From: Liolophura sinensis
Lineage: Eukaryota > Mollusca > Polyplacophora > Chitonida > Chitonidae
Assembly (NCBI RefSeq): GCF_032854445.1
Contig: NC_088304.1
Span: forward strand, 3,906,001 to 3,970,000
DNA length: 64,000 nucleotides
Reading direction: 5' to 3'
Part shown: one piece after another, positions 51,301-62,968 of the stretch
Numbering within the stretch: the stretch's first letter is position 1
Layout of the letters: each line of letters begins with the position of its first letter
Program-made: the position numbers and the translations under genes
Notes under the pieces: generated by a model
Told to the model about the DNA's origin: nothing
The model's input: only the letters and a program-made list of their open reading frames with translations
The model's database searches: none

Positions 51301-54300
51301 TCTTTCTCATCACACTACAGAGATGCCCCTGCCACTCCATGGGTTACAACATTTGTTTCTCTTTGTACACTGTCCATTTTGATGGATGTGATAGGTATTC
51401 ATTCATTTCTTGAAAGAAAACACCTATAGTTCTAATTCAACATAAAAAATGGCCGAGTATGGATCATTTTTGTACCTTATTGTAACATTTTTTTTTATTT
51501 TGCAGCCCAGCCAGAGCAACCACAAGTTCATAGAGTCATTTCTTCAAAGATGTATTCAGGTATCTGGGCAAAACAAGAAGGAATATGACGATTTCAAGTA
51601 CAAAACACAAGCTCTGGATAACTTCAAAAAGAAAAAGAGGCAATTTGACAAAACTCCAGCAAAACGTCACACACTGACAGCACGTGAGAAAAGAGACTTG
51701 AAAGTTTTTCAGCTTGACAAGAAAGGTGTATATGAGTAAGTTGAATAACTTTATCACTTGATGTAAGTGAGTAGTAAAGCACTGGTCGTCACAATGTTAG
51801 TAGATATTAACTGTGTAGAACATAATGCTTGGTGTCTTCAGCATGGTGTTTCATTGAGGCAGCACTATAAAATGTCTGCACTGGGCTACATGTAGCCTAT
51901 TACATGGGGATAGAGTAGGGGTAGGACTGAAATATTGTTGAAAGTGAGGTTAAAAGAAAAGATTTATTCAGGAAGATCGGAGGAAACATGCCTGGTTGGC
52001 CACGAACATGTTTTTCTGATGTGCTTGGTAACTCAGTTTCAAATTAAATTTTGATCTGGAATTCATACAAGGACAAGATGATGTCATGTCATTTTCTATT
52101 GAACACACTTATAGTTAAAACAGTTAAAGGTGAACACTTACGATCTCGGATTATCATCATGGTTGTAGAGATAACTCTATGATCTGATTAATGTCCAGTT
52201 GATAACATGACAGTGCTTCCGATTTTCTCAGTGTGTCCGACTTTGCTTACTTGGAAATGAGATATCTCTCTTAAACAATATCACATAGACAAAAAGTTAT
52301 GCTTTTTAATTTGCATGTGAAATACTTTATCAATGCATATATGCATTTAATCTGGTGTTGTCTTTCATTTTAAATCCTTCTACAATGTTAAAGCAAAAGG
52401 TCTTTGGTCCTTGTCCAGAGAGTACCTTTTTCTCAAAGACTGCCCTCGTGGGCTCTCTGTTTACAGCTATGATGATTATCTACCAATGAATGCAATATGG
52501 ATTGATTACATCAAGGATTTAGTGGGACTTCAAAGGTGAGCTGTGAAATCTTTCTTCTCATTTTACACTGGGACTAAAAACTATTCTGATGATTGAAGAA
52601 GAATTACACAAGAAAATTTGGTAGGAAAGGTCAGTGGATATTATGCAAAGTTAAGCTGGCATTACAGTGTTTGCTGATATTTAGGTGTGGAATTCCATGA
52701 AATTCCAGACCATTTAGTCATGAGTGATCCACCTGACTGAAGTTCCATGAGATGGTCATGAATTATCTTTGGGACTGAAGTTCTTTCACATTGTCATGAG
52801 TGAACCTTGGAACTGAAGTTCCTTCAGATTGTCATAAGTGATCCTTGGGACTGAAGCTCTTTCAGATTATCATGAGTGATCCTTGGGACTGAAGTTGCTT
52901 CAGATTGTCATAAGTGATCCTTGGGACTGAAGCTCCTTCAGATTGTCATGAGTGATCCTTGGAACAGAAGTTCCTTCACACTGGAATTCCTTCATATTGT
53001 CATGAGTGATCCTTGGGACTGAAGTTCTTTCAGATTATCATGAGTGATGCTTGGGACTGAAGTACCTTCACAGTGTCATGAGTGAACCTTGGAACTGAAG
53101 TTCCTTCAGATTGTCATAAGTGATCCTTGGGACTGAAGCTCTTTCAGATTATCATGAGTGATCCTTGGGACTGAAGTCGCTTCAGATTGTCATAAGTGAT
53201 CCTTGGGACTGAAGCTCTTTCAGATTATCATGAGTGATCCTTGGGTCTGAAGCTCCTTCAGATTGTCATGAGTGATGCTTGGAACTGAAGTACCTTCAGA
53301 TTGTCATGAGTGATGCTTGGAACTGAAGTTCCTTCACACTGGCACAAGTGATCCTTGGGACTGAAGTACCTTCACAGTGTCATGAGTGAACCTTGGGACT
53401 GAAGTTGCTTCAGATTGTCATAAGTGATCCTTGGGACTGAAGCTCTTTCAGATTATCATGAGTGATCCTTGGGTCTGAAGCTCCTTCAGATTGTCATGAG
53501 TGATGCTTGGAACTGAAGTACCTTCAGATTGTCATGAGTGATGCTTGGAACTGAAGTTCCTTCACACTGGCACAAGTGATCCTTGGGACTGAAGTACCTT
53601 CACAGTGTCATGAGTGAACCTTGGGACTGAAGTTGCTTCAGATTGTCATAAGTGATCCTTGGGACTGAAGCTCTTTCAGATTATCATGAGTGATCCTTGG
53701 GTCTGAAGCTCCTTCAGATTATCATGAGTGATCCTTGGGTCTGAAGCTCCTTCAGATTGTCATGAGTGATGCTTGGAACTGAAGTACCTTCAGATTGTCA
53801 TGAGTGATGCTTGGAACTGAAGTTCCTTCACACTGGCACAAGTGATCCTTGGGACTGGAATTCCTTCATGTTGTCATGAGTGATGCTTGGAACTGAAGTT
53901 CCTTCATATTGTCATGAGTTATCTTTGGGACTGAAGATCTTTCAGATTATTTTCAGATTGTCATAAGTGATCCTTGGGACTGAAGTACCTTCACAGTGTC
54001 ATGAGTGAACCTTGGAACTGAAGTTCCTTCATATTGTCATGAGTTCCCCTTGGGACTGAAGATCTTTCAGATTATCATGAGTGATCCTTGGGACTGAAGT
54101 TCCTTTAGATTGTCATAAGTGATCCTTGGGACTGAAGTACTTTCACAGTGTCATGAGTGAACCTTGGAACTGAAGTTCCTTCAGATTGTCATAAGTGATC
54201 CTTGGGACTGAAGCTCTTTCAGATTATCATGAGTGATCCTTGGGACTGAAGTTGCTTCAGATTGTCATAAGTGATCCTTGGGACTGAAGCTCCTTCAGAT

Positions 54301-56574
54301 TATCATGAGTGATCCTTGGGTCTGAAGCTCCTTCAGATTGTCATGAGTGATGCTTGGGACTGAAGTTGCTTCAGATTGTCATAAGTGATCCTTGGGACTG
54401 AAGCTCCTTCAGATTATCATGAGTGATCCTTGGGTCTGAAGCTCCTTCAGATTGTCATGAGTGACCCTTGGGGTTGAAGTTCCTTCAGATTGTCAAGAGA
54501 GATCCTTGGGACTGAAGTTCCTTCACACTGGCACAAGTGATCCTTGGGACTGAAGTTCCTTCAGATTGTCAGAATTGATCTTTGTGACTGAAGTACCTTC
54601 ACAATGTCATGAGTGATACTTGGGGCTGAAGTTGGTTCAGATTATCATGAGTGATCCTTGGGACTGGAATTCCTTCATATTGTCATGAGTGATCCTTGGG
54701 ACTGAAGTTCCTTCAGATTGTCAGAATTGATCTTTGGGACTGAAGCACCTTCACAATGTCATGGGTGAATGGGTGATCCTTGGGACTGAAGTTGGTTCAG
54801 ATTATCATGAGTGATCTTTGGGACTGAAGTTCCTTCACAGTAAAGATTGTCACAAAGTGCCTCCATGAGACTGAAGGTCTTTCAGAGCATCATTCACAAG
54901 TGATTCTTTAAGATTACTGAAGATTGACATGAGTGATCTCTCTAGATTGCCATGAACTAAGATCATTTTGACTTTTGAACTTCCTTTAGTTTGTCATGAG
55001 TGTTATCTTCAAGGGCCAGAACAGTTCCCTTGCTAGGGTGGATCTGAAATTCGTGATTGTCATGAATACTGAATGTTATGTTTACAGCCTTAAAAGCAGA
55101 TCTCTATCTCAGGTCACCCCCAAACTGCTGAAGGCTGATTACCATGGCTGTATCCTCGGAGTCGTCCGGTCAAAATGTCCAACATACGTTGGCAGTAAGG
55201 GCATCGTCATACAGGAAACAAGAAATACTTTCAAAATGGTTACCGAAGAAAATAAGATCAAAGGTAGTGTATGTGAAGTTTTAGAGGCCAGGGGAGAGCT
55301 TTGTGAGAGTGTATTTAGTATTCCAGGCTTAAATCTGGATACCTTTCTTGGCCTTTTACAAACTTGAGTTAAAATCCTGACCAAAGTTAATACAGGTCTT
55401 AACAGCTAGTACACTTTTGAACAACTGGGCCCTGCTCTGTCTTTGGAGGGGTACATGTGACAATAGAGAAACATTAAATTGATTCCTGATATAAAAATCT
55501 AGCTAGATATTGTATGAGGTGAAATATAATGTGTTAATTCTGATCCATTCTAGCTTTAGGGCAGGAATTTTTTTATTGATGTATTTTCCTGTAAGGTAGC
55601 AATGGTGAACCTTTCCTGTCCAAATGTAAATCAGGTCCAAGCTGTGTAGTATGTTCATCATTCCTGCCTTTGCAATGGTGATTTTTGGGCAAATTATATC
55701 AGTGCTCATTTAATACAAGAGAACAGTTGTCAGTCCAGCCTGGACCTGAGTGGCCTGTGCGCCGAAAACATACATCATTGAACGAAATCAATTGATGACT
55801 GTCTGTGTTGAAAACTGGAATTTTCTCTCAAACATATATTACATTGGATATCATGTGAAGATGTACAGCAGAAAGTTAAAAGCATGAACATTGAGAAAAA
55901 AAAGCAAACAAGCAGCAACAATGAATCTATACCAAAATTGTGTTACTTGTCTCTTGATAGCATGCAGATTATATATGAACTTTTTTGTATACAAAACTTT
56001 TTTTAAGGATTCATGAAAAACGATATGCCAAAAAAAAAACATTAGAAAACTTAAATTTGATTTTGTAAGCATATTTTATATTTGTTAATAACCACTCTAT
56101 TTGATGTATATTTTCTGTCAGAGATCGGAAATTACTTCATCCATAACCACATTGGGAACCGGGGACAAACTTCCGGGCTCCCTCCCTAGCCAAATTGTTT
56201 TGACAGCTTTCATCAGAGACTTCTTTATTGTCAGACTGACCACTGAGCCCCTGAAGGAAACTACTTTAAAGCGATATATACACCCCAAGAAGAAAGCTGA
56301 GCTGTACTTCTATATTTTAGGCCATGCCATTTACACCTTATTATGGAATAAAAACCAAGCGCTTCATATATCCTTTAACTTGTAAACTAAAGTAACATGA
56401 CCGTAAGTATCAATGCCTTCCACATTTTTCCTTTCAGTTATACCTAAGGCCAATTCTGTGTTCATGTTCGAATACGACGGATTTCAGTTCAATATCCATG
56501 GCAACCAGTTCCGTGTTCCTGCCAGTGACAGAGTGCGGAAGAGATTTAAGCTCAAGGCATCGTTAGACTTGTGA
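48316..56574 (+). CDS. POP4: Ribonuclease P/MRP protein subunit p29 (POP4/RPP29), six exons
   Basis: Protein subunit of nuclear RNase P and RNase MRP, needed for 5' processing of tRNA and for rRNA processing. Exons: 48316-48322 (ME plus one base), 48506-48564, 51506-51735, 52467-52535, 55088-55263, 56438-56574. They total 678 nt, 225 residues plus stop, against about 220 in human. N-terminal part: FIESFLQRCIQVSGQNKKEY and basic KKKKRQF...LTAREKRDLKVFQL. The Rof/RNase P-like barrel: LLKADYHGCILGVVRSKCPT, YVGSKGIVIQETRNTFKMV, then VIPKANSVFMFEYDGFQFNI and RVRKRFKLKASLDL. All phases agree. An alternative exon 4 acceptor at 52419 (CCAG|AGAG) would add 16 in-frame residues. AATAAA lies at 56676-56681. 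Intron 4 carries a 2-kb minisatellite. Confidence 0.95.
49262..49330. repeat. Dispersed repeat end, inverted relative to 50880-51005
   Basis: CCAGTGGTTCAAAGGTGTAT, GGTTAAGCCCAGTATTAAAG and GATTAGTGCCCAG. Reverse-complemented, AATCTGGGCACTAATCCTTT matches 50890-50910. Similar CACTTTTGAACAACTGGGCC sequence occurs near 55410. These look like ends of a non-autonomous DNA element. Confidence 0.45.
49722..49922 (+). mobile_element. tRNA-derived SINE, head partly lost
   Basis: GTGCAGTCGCTGTGAGTCCA (B box damaged by a short deletion), CTGGCTTCCTCTCCAGCCG, GGTCTGCCAGCAACC, CCACCATAATGCTGGCCACC, GTGAAATATTCTTGAGTACG and CCAATCAAATAAATAAATAA. It is in POP4 intron 2. Confidence 0.9.
50277..50660. repeat. 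82-bp minisatellite, about 4.7 copies, POP4 intron 2
   Basis: Units contain GATAGATAGTAAATCTCTG, ACATTAACGCTGAAGTCCAC, ATCGCACACGTATTTATATT and GTACACGACTATAGACCCC. Copies differ by a few substitutions. Confidence 0.93.
50880..51005. repeat. Dispersed repeat fragment (possible non-autonomous DNA element)
   Basis: Carries GGACACTAATCCTTTAAT and a CACTTTTGAACAAATGGCC end shared, in part inverted, with 49262-49330 and 55290-55432. It is followed at 51058 by TTGCAAATTCTGAAGATGGA, which has a counterpart at 49018. Confidence 0.4.
51117..51362. repeat. 73-bp minisatellite, about 3.4 copies, POP4 intron 2
   Basis: TCCATGGGTTACAACATTTG, TTGCTCTGTCTGACTCTG, TCTTTCTCATCACACAAC and AGAGATGCCCCTGCCAC repeat nearly identically, so expansion was recent. 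The array ends about 140 bp before exon 3. Confidence 0.95.
52725..54880. repeat. 38-bp minisatellite, over 50 copies, with a 228-bp higher-order repeat, POP4 intron 4
   Basis: The unit is roughly GTCATGAGTGATCCTTGGGA then CTGAAGTTCCTTCAGATT. Variants (CTCTTTCA, TACCTTCACA, GGCACAAGTG) recur in order. The block starting ATCATGAGTGATCCTTGGGT at 53227 is repeated at 53455 and again begins at 53683, exactly 228 bp (six units) apart. The array fills most of the intron between exons 4 and 5. Confidence 0.95.
55290..55432. repeat. Dispersed repeat fragment in POP4 intron 5
   Basis: GTATTCCAGGCTTAAATCTGG, GAGTTAAAATCCTGAC and TAGTACACTTTTGAACAACT with GGGCCC resemble ends of the element also seen at 49262 and 50880. 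It is a probable relic of a non-autonomous DNA element. Confidence 0.4.
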
Positions 56575-56695
56575 TATTTACTGATGTGTAGCTGTAGCTA
56601 ATATTACTGTATTAAACATAAAACTTTGTCAAGGTATTAAAACATTGCACATAATGTATATTTTAAACCTAAACTAATAAAATATGTAATATATA

Positions 56696-57174
56696 TCGGG
56701 TGCGCATAAAAAAATGGGCCGTACTTTGATGCTACACTGGTCCATTATCCTTTGTTCAAACCCTTTCGAACTTTAGATATTCAAATAGCATGATTTTGTT
56801 AATATACTCACCAGTTTTCAAGGTCATAGCTTGAGTAGTCTGTACAAAGGGTTAAAAAGAAAGCATAACCTTAAAAAGGCACGTTCCGGTGACCCACATT
56901 GCGTCACCTGTCAGGTGTCATGAGTAGAGCGCGCGCTGCACCTGTGTGACACGCATCAAGGTAGAACATCATTTTGAAATGTCCGGAACATTCGTTTTTG
57001 ACTCTATTTTGAGTTTGGTCCCATGAACAGAAACCTTAAAGGATGAAATTGAAATTTGGTCTGTATACTAAGGACATAATGGCTTTTAAGTGTGTAATTT
57101 TTTAGAAGCTGACCTAACAGGGTTTCGGAGATATTGAGTGTCAGAGTACGGCCCATTTTTTTATGCCCACCCGA
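56696..57174. mobile_element. MITE with ~34-bp terminal inverted repeats and TA flanks
   Basis: The 5' end reads TCGGGTGCGCATAAAAAAAT then GGGCCGTACTTTGA. The reverse complement of the 3' end reads TCGGGTGGGCATAAAAAAAT then GGGCCGTACTCTGA, two mismatches in 34. Both ends are flanked by TA, as expected of Tc1/mariner-like insertion. At 479 bp with no transposase frame it is non-autonomous. It inserted just 3' of the POP4 poly(A) signal. Confidence 0.85.
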
Positions 57175-57176
57175 TA

Positions 57177-59327
57177 TGTACATATATAAATAGTAATAAT
57201 TTTCATGGTTTTCCAAGGAATTAAGTGGAAGAAAATGTTTGGATAGAAAGTTTAAAAATCATGTGAAACTATTCTGGCCACAGTACATGGCAGACACAGT
57301 TCCGTTTAAGGTGCTAAGTGTTTATATTGAATGTTTTTCTGACCTTGTTACATGTAAGTTTATGACTTGTACAAGTTAGTAGTAGAAATATGCTGGGTGA
57401 ACTGGGGCCACTGGAGTCTGACTTCAGCAGAGTTCTACTTCTTTTAGTGACGTTAAAACAACATGACCCCTCAATTAATGACCCCTCCCTTTCCTAATCC
57501 CTCCCACTCATCTACTTTGTTTTTGCCTTATAATGGGCATTATGATGACGTTTTGTTACTGAGCAAACCGAAACAGACTTGTTTCAATGAACTGTAGATT
57601 CCTTCCACCCATCTACCATGTTCTTTGCCTAATTAGGACAAAGTGGATCACAGCTTTGTGATGAAATTTTGTCATAGAGCAAAGTTAAACAGGTTTGTTT
57701 TTATTAATGAATTGGAGAAAGTTCGTTTGGCCAGATCGACGCCAGATCCGCGTCACGTGTAGCTACATTTTCGTGAGTTATACGTGTATTAAACTATTTA
57801 TTATCTTGATTATTTGTTTTAAGCATGCTAAGTTAAAATGATCAGAATTTCAACATTTTAAAACTTCTAAATCAAACGTTTCACCCTTGGTTGTTTGTGA
57901 AGTTACAGATCATGTCTGTTGACAATGTTATACTTTATGTTACATGTGTGTGTATTAATTTCTGAGTTCTGTTTATTAAACAAACATTTTTCTGCGCATG
58001 CAAAGCTAAGTGTTCTGGTTTTATTATATTAAAATATGCAACGCATAAACTATTGAATTTAAAAACTTCGGACGTTCAGCTCGAATTTTAGTCAACGTTA
58101 GTCTGATCTATATTCTGTGCTAACCTACCACGCCGGGTAAACAGAGAAAACGATGATTATACATGACTTCATAAAGCTATATGCAACTGACGATGTGTGT
58201 ACCGACTTATGAGATATGAAGTAAAATGTGCGTCCAACCCGTCTGATGATCCCTTCGTTGGTTGGAGAGGTCAAACATTAGGCCTACTACCAAGCCAAAT
58301 CGTTGTTTGAAAACACAAACCCACGGGTTGAAATCAAGTTAAATCTAACCACAAATCTAAGAATCTCAGTCTGTCAATCAGTCTGTGTTTGGTTTACCCG
58401 ATCGACATAGTTGTCGGGTTTAACGAGTAGAAGTGCAGCGTGGAGTGTTAAAAGAATTTTGTATGCAAAGTAGGCAATGATGAAGTCGCATCTTCTCAAC
58501 CTGCACTGCCTTCGGCATGCTTGCTTGGTGAACAAAACATATATTTCATTTATCTCCTTCAGGGTTTAGAGAGAGTAAAGAGGATTCTGACTGCTGTCAG
58601 ATAATTATTTTTGACGAACACTACGCTAGTTTGCTAAGAGTACGAGGGGAAGATTTTAACAGGATGTCCAATTCACTGCACCGGCCGAGGTAGGGAAATC
58701 CACAAACGACACGCCAGTGTAGGGAGCGGCTACAAGATCCGATTGTGTATTTACAAGCTGATTAATATTTTGGAAGTCTGCCAGCAGCCTGCGTTTGATC
58801 CTGGGCTCGCCTCTGGGCTCTGCCTGTCTCTCCTGAGCTTTATTCAAGGTCGTCTATTCCTTGGTATACAATACATGACTTCACAGTTTCGCGTGTGGAA
58901 CTAAATAAAACCACGTGGTGCTTCGTGTTCATTCAGTAAGCCGGGTTTGGTTGCGTAGGCATTGGCAGATCCAATTCTCGATCTTATCGTCGTGCTGAGA
59001 GTTGGTGAACGTTCCAGTGAGTAACCTACTTGACCGTTTAACACAGTGTAAACTATTTTATACAGATATTCTGACATTAAATTTTCATGGGGGCGAAAAA
59101 TCGATGTGCCGTCATTTTTGCAAACGCCACTGTGCTTGGCATTTAACCCCATATACCGAATTCCTGTATTTAGCTGCATTAGTTTCTGGGGGGAAAATTT
59201 AGACAACCGAGCAAATATATATTCAGTGTTATGGTAATACGGGTAAGGATAGCTTTTATGAAGTTTTTAAGCCTTGTATCGATGTATCTTTGTCAACATT
59301 AATAAGTTAATCAGCAAGAAAACGAAG

Positions 59328-59330
<3 letters not shown>
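57177..59330. other. Intergenic, no gene recognised
   Basis: AT-rich DNA. A weak SINE-body-like segment (GGAAGTCTGCCAGCAGCC, GGGCTCTGCC) lies near 58770-58830. Short ORFs on both strands lack family similarity. Confidence 0.4.

Positions 59331-59402
<72 letters not shown>
59331..59402. repeat. AT dinucleotide microsatellite
   Basis: About 35 uninterrupted AT units, followed by GTGTGTATG. Confidence 0.97.
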
Positions 59403-59408
<6 letters not shown>

Positions 59409-60514
59409 ATGTATTAACGTACCGTTGCCTAAAAATCTAATGTAATAAAGGATAAGGGAAGATAAAAAACGTAATTGCATTATTTATAGGCTCTTCCCGC
59501 CTGGTGTTGTTCCACTGAAGTTCACCAACGATGGTACTTAAAAGTGCAGACGGAAACGGATGGAAAATGTGGGCTGTGTGTTGTTTATGGCTCCGTTGTC
59601 TTTTGGCGCGAGACCTACCGGAAGTTGAGGGGAATTAATTAAGGAAAAATCACAAAGCCTCCTTCGCTATCTGTAACGTTATATCTAAGGGTGAGTTAAA
59701 ATACAGATCGTGTTTTATGGCAGCAGATCGATGTACAAGGCAGTGAAAGCCTGGGAGTTCCAGAACGTCACTTTGATAGTTCCGAAATCGGGTAACGTCA
59801 AGTGGTGGTTTAGGATTTCCTTCCGCTACGTTGGTCCACACACGCCAAGTACCTCCACCAGCATGCGTGCCGGGGTGACAAACCAGAAATGAGCGCGGAT
59901 ATACATTCCCTAATAATTAGAATCATTTTGTTAAGACACATATATTCAAGCCAAATTCGAGAACGTGTTGATTTTCTTGAACGTGGGATTAATTTGGGGT
60001 TATCTACATTGTAAGAGGTTAACTAATGGAAACGCGTGGTTTTGTTCTGGAACGCAAATTGCTGTGCTGGTGTACGCAGCGTTACGAACCATGTTTTACA
60101 ACCTCACAAACAAACGACAAAGTGAGATTTAAACCTACACAAGCCTCCTGGACATGAACAGATTTTTTAAATTTATTTTAGAGTAGTCCATATAATAACC
60201 TTTCACAAAAAATCAGCCTCGTTTGTGCACGTACCTTGCCAGAACTGGGCGGAAGATCGAATTCAAGACATGGCGGACGTAGGTTTGACTTTTCCGATTC
60301 AAAAGATTAAACATTAATTAATGTTAGAAGACGGCTTACCGATGCAGGCTTTGCGTCGTAAGTCTACACATCGGATCACTCATGGCATCAGTGTATACCA
60401 AACATAAAAGGACGGTTTGCAAAGTTGTAAAGGTTAGAGAAATTTTCCACGAGAAGTAGTGTAACATCGAAGGACTTCCATGGCTGTGATTATAGCGTTC
60501 CAGCGCTTCACAAT

Positions 60515-60690
60515 ACCTGGAGCCTCTCACAAATGCGGTCGCTGTGAATTCACCTACGGATGGTGGTGGGTTTTCCCCGGGCTCTGCCCGGTTTCTTTCC
60601 ACTATAATGCTGGCCGCTGTGGTATTAGTGAAATATTCTTGAACACGGCGAAAAATACAAATCAAATAAATAAAGTAAATAAATCAATGA
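60515..60690 (+). mobile_element. SINE copy with internal deletion
   Basis: GGAGCCTCTCACAAATGCGG, TCGCTGTGAATTCACC, then directly GGATGGTGGTGGGTTTTCCC, CGGGCTCTGCCCGG, ATAATGCTGGCCGC, GTGAAATATTCTTGAACACG and an AAATAAATAAAG tail. About 50 bp between the B box and the central block are missing. Confidence 0.85.
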
Positions 60691-61079
60691 CATCGAAGCT
60701 GAGCTCTACGTAAAAGCAGGTTAATTTTACCGTTGAAAATTGGCAATAAAGTTCCTACAGTTTATAAAACGAGTCGCATTACAACTTTTTCAAACTTAAG
60801 AATGATTTTAACTCTTTAAGTAGGACAGGAACGAGTGATCTTTACTGAAAAGCAATAATCGAGCTATTCTTGGTAAATACAGAATATTCGACTTCATTAG
60901 CGAATATGTTTTTTTTGGGGGTCAAAAATCTCGATCCGGTACTGGTATATTACTGCGTTTTTCACTATTTGTTGATGTTTAATTAATATGGTCTGCCATC
61001 ACCTTTATTGGTTGAGAATAGCCGAACAAGCAACATACCTATACGCAGACAATATTTCACCTCTTCAGGCACTGGCATC

Positions 61080-61210
61080 TGACAAATTATATGGCTATAA
61101 TAAGGACATCCCACTGAGCGAGGGCTAGATTCGAACGCGCAACCTGTGATGTGGAAGAGACGTAGTTTGGACTGAAGACAGATATGTTCGCTTGGCCCAC
61201 GATCAAGGGC
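61080..61210 (-). mobile_element. Possible second tRNA-like SINE remnant
   Basis: The minus strand carries GCGCGTTCGAATCTAGCCC, a good tRNA B box. No convincing A box or cloverleaf could be drawn and the sequence is unlike the main SINE. It could be a chance match. Confidence 0.3.
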
Positions 61211-61464
61211 CCAAAATATATCATTTAAGATAGACAAATCGCGGTGAATTATTTACAGAGCTCAGTACATACGCATCAGTGCATTGATAATCTACGGTGG
61301 GCTGTTCAAGCCATTTGAAATTTTTAACATTTTCTAATAATGATTTACCGTGGTTCAAGATTTTTCTGATGAAAGCTATTTATTAGAAACAAAGAATTTA
61401 AAATATATGGAAACGGCAATTAACGAAAACACAAAAATATTTTGGACAAAATTAATAAATTAAT

Positions 61465-61710
61465 ACACTGCGGAGAAATGGTGCACATCGCAGAGAAAAA
61501 GTGTACACAGCGGAAAAAACGTTTACACCGCGGACTGAAAGTTTATACCGGGGAGAAAAAGCTTACAACGCGGAGAAAAAGTTTACACCGCGGAGGGAAA
61601 GTTTACATCGCGGAGAAAAAGCTTATAGCACCGAAAAAAAAAGGCTCACACCGCGGAGAAAAGGTTTATACCGCGGAGATATGGTTTCCACCGCAGAGAA
61701 AAGTTTTTCG
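61465..61710. repeat. 20-bp minisatellite, about 12 copies
   Basis: Units of CGCGGAGAAAAAGTTTACAC with substitutions and a few indels. The CGCGG core makes it GC-spiked within AT-rich surroundings. Confidence 0.92.
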
Positions 61711-62373
61711 CTGTTTTTCTAAGATTTTAGTTTAATTTATAAATTTTGTGTGAAATTTTTTGTTTCTTCGTTAATTTCTTTTTGTATATACTCAAAATTC
61801 TATGTTCATAATGATAAGTTTTATTAGAAAGTCTTAAGAATTATTGTAAATCAGTAGAGAATATTCAAAATTTCGAATGGCACTAACGGGCCACCCTACT
61901 AAGCGGTAACGTGACTGTATTGTATCAGCCCTATTGTGTTTGTCTGCCTTCCTCCAGAGTAGTGTTCCATTAGTTTGTATTTGGTGTACGCGAGGTAAAT
62001 TCACTTGCTGCTAAATTATTTAAAACACTACCACCATTTATTGTGTAGAAACCACATATGCTTTAACCACTTTACCTCCGGCGCTTACTCTTAAAATTAT
62101 TATCTTGACCTACATTTAAAGGAAATACGTGAATTTTCAGCAAAAAGTTCCAATATACATTTATGAGTAAAAGTTGGTCTTCAGTCATACATGTTGAAAC
62201 AGCCTAGATGCGAGTATCTCTAGCCCCGACAGTCCTTTCTCAGTCCCTGAACAAACGGCTCAAGTACTTCGAGGTTGACCAGAAATTGACTTCCTTCTTT
62301 ACCTAACGCCTCCACTTCTCAGCTACTTGCCCCCAGTTAGAGGGATGTTAAGCACCCGTAGCGGACGTTGGGC

Positions 62374-62380
62374 TATAAAA
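62374..62380 (+). promoter_or_regulatory. Candidate TATA box of the right-edge gene
   Basis: GGCTATAAAACACAAC follows a GC-richer block. It is about 590 bp before the start codon at 62969, so a long 5' UTR or a 5' intron would be needed. Confidence 0.35.
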
Positions 62381-62968
62381 CACAACTAACGACGAGGAGG
62401 GAAAACCTCGCGCACGCAGTGAATCAAGGCCAGACGGAATACTCGACACAGGAAAACATGCAACGTGTTGGATTAATGTAGCTGTGTATTCTAGTGACTG
62501 GCGAAATTTCGCATTTCTGCGATATTTTAGTTGTTATACATTAGACGAAACTAAGATTACCAAGGTGAACTACGTGATGCATGTACGACTTTTGTGGATT
62601 ACTTAACGCAATGAGTCGCAGTTTGTAGTTTTTTATATTTTTGAAGCGTGCTCGGATTACCTTTGCACTGTGACAACTGGACTGATTACAGTTGTCATGT
62701 GGGTACTGATATGAGATTTGAAAACCGATACAGGCATACAATTACAGCTCTGAGCAAAAGTTCCACTCTGAGACTATCGTGTTGAGAAACGAATTGTCCA
62801 CCACAGGTTTGTAAATCATCTCGAACAACAAGAATTTTCGAAGGATCTGCTAGAGTTTTGAAATTTGTTTGTTTCACCAAAAGTTTAAACAGGTGTAATT
62901 TTTAAGCATTTTTAGGTATATTGGATTACAACAACTTCGTGTTCATTCACTCAAAACTGTTTGGAAAC

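Noticed and set aside
56101-56385. 94-codon plus-strand frame inside POP4 intron 5
   Set aside because: The composition is somewhat protein-like (IRDFFIVRLTTEPLKETTLK), but no family was recognised and the POP4 exons splice past it in phase. A chance ORF or old repeat relic is likelier.
59650-59892. Overlapping short frames on both strands near 59.7 kb
   Set aside because: Neither has splice context or recognisable similarity, and the two strands look equally plausible, which argues against real coding.
61442-61735. HTGEK-like residues suggesting C2H2 zinc-finger linkers
   Set aside because: They arise from translating a 20-bp minisatellite whose period is not a codon multiple, and there are no Cys or His finger spacings.
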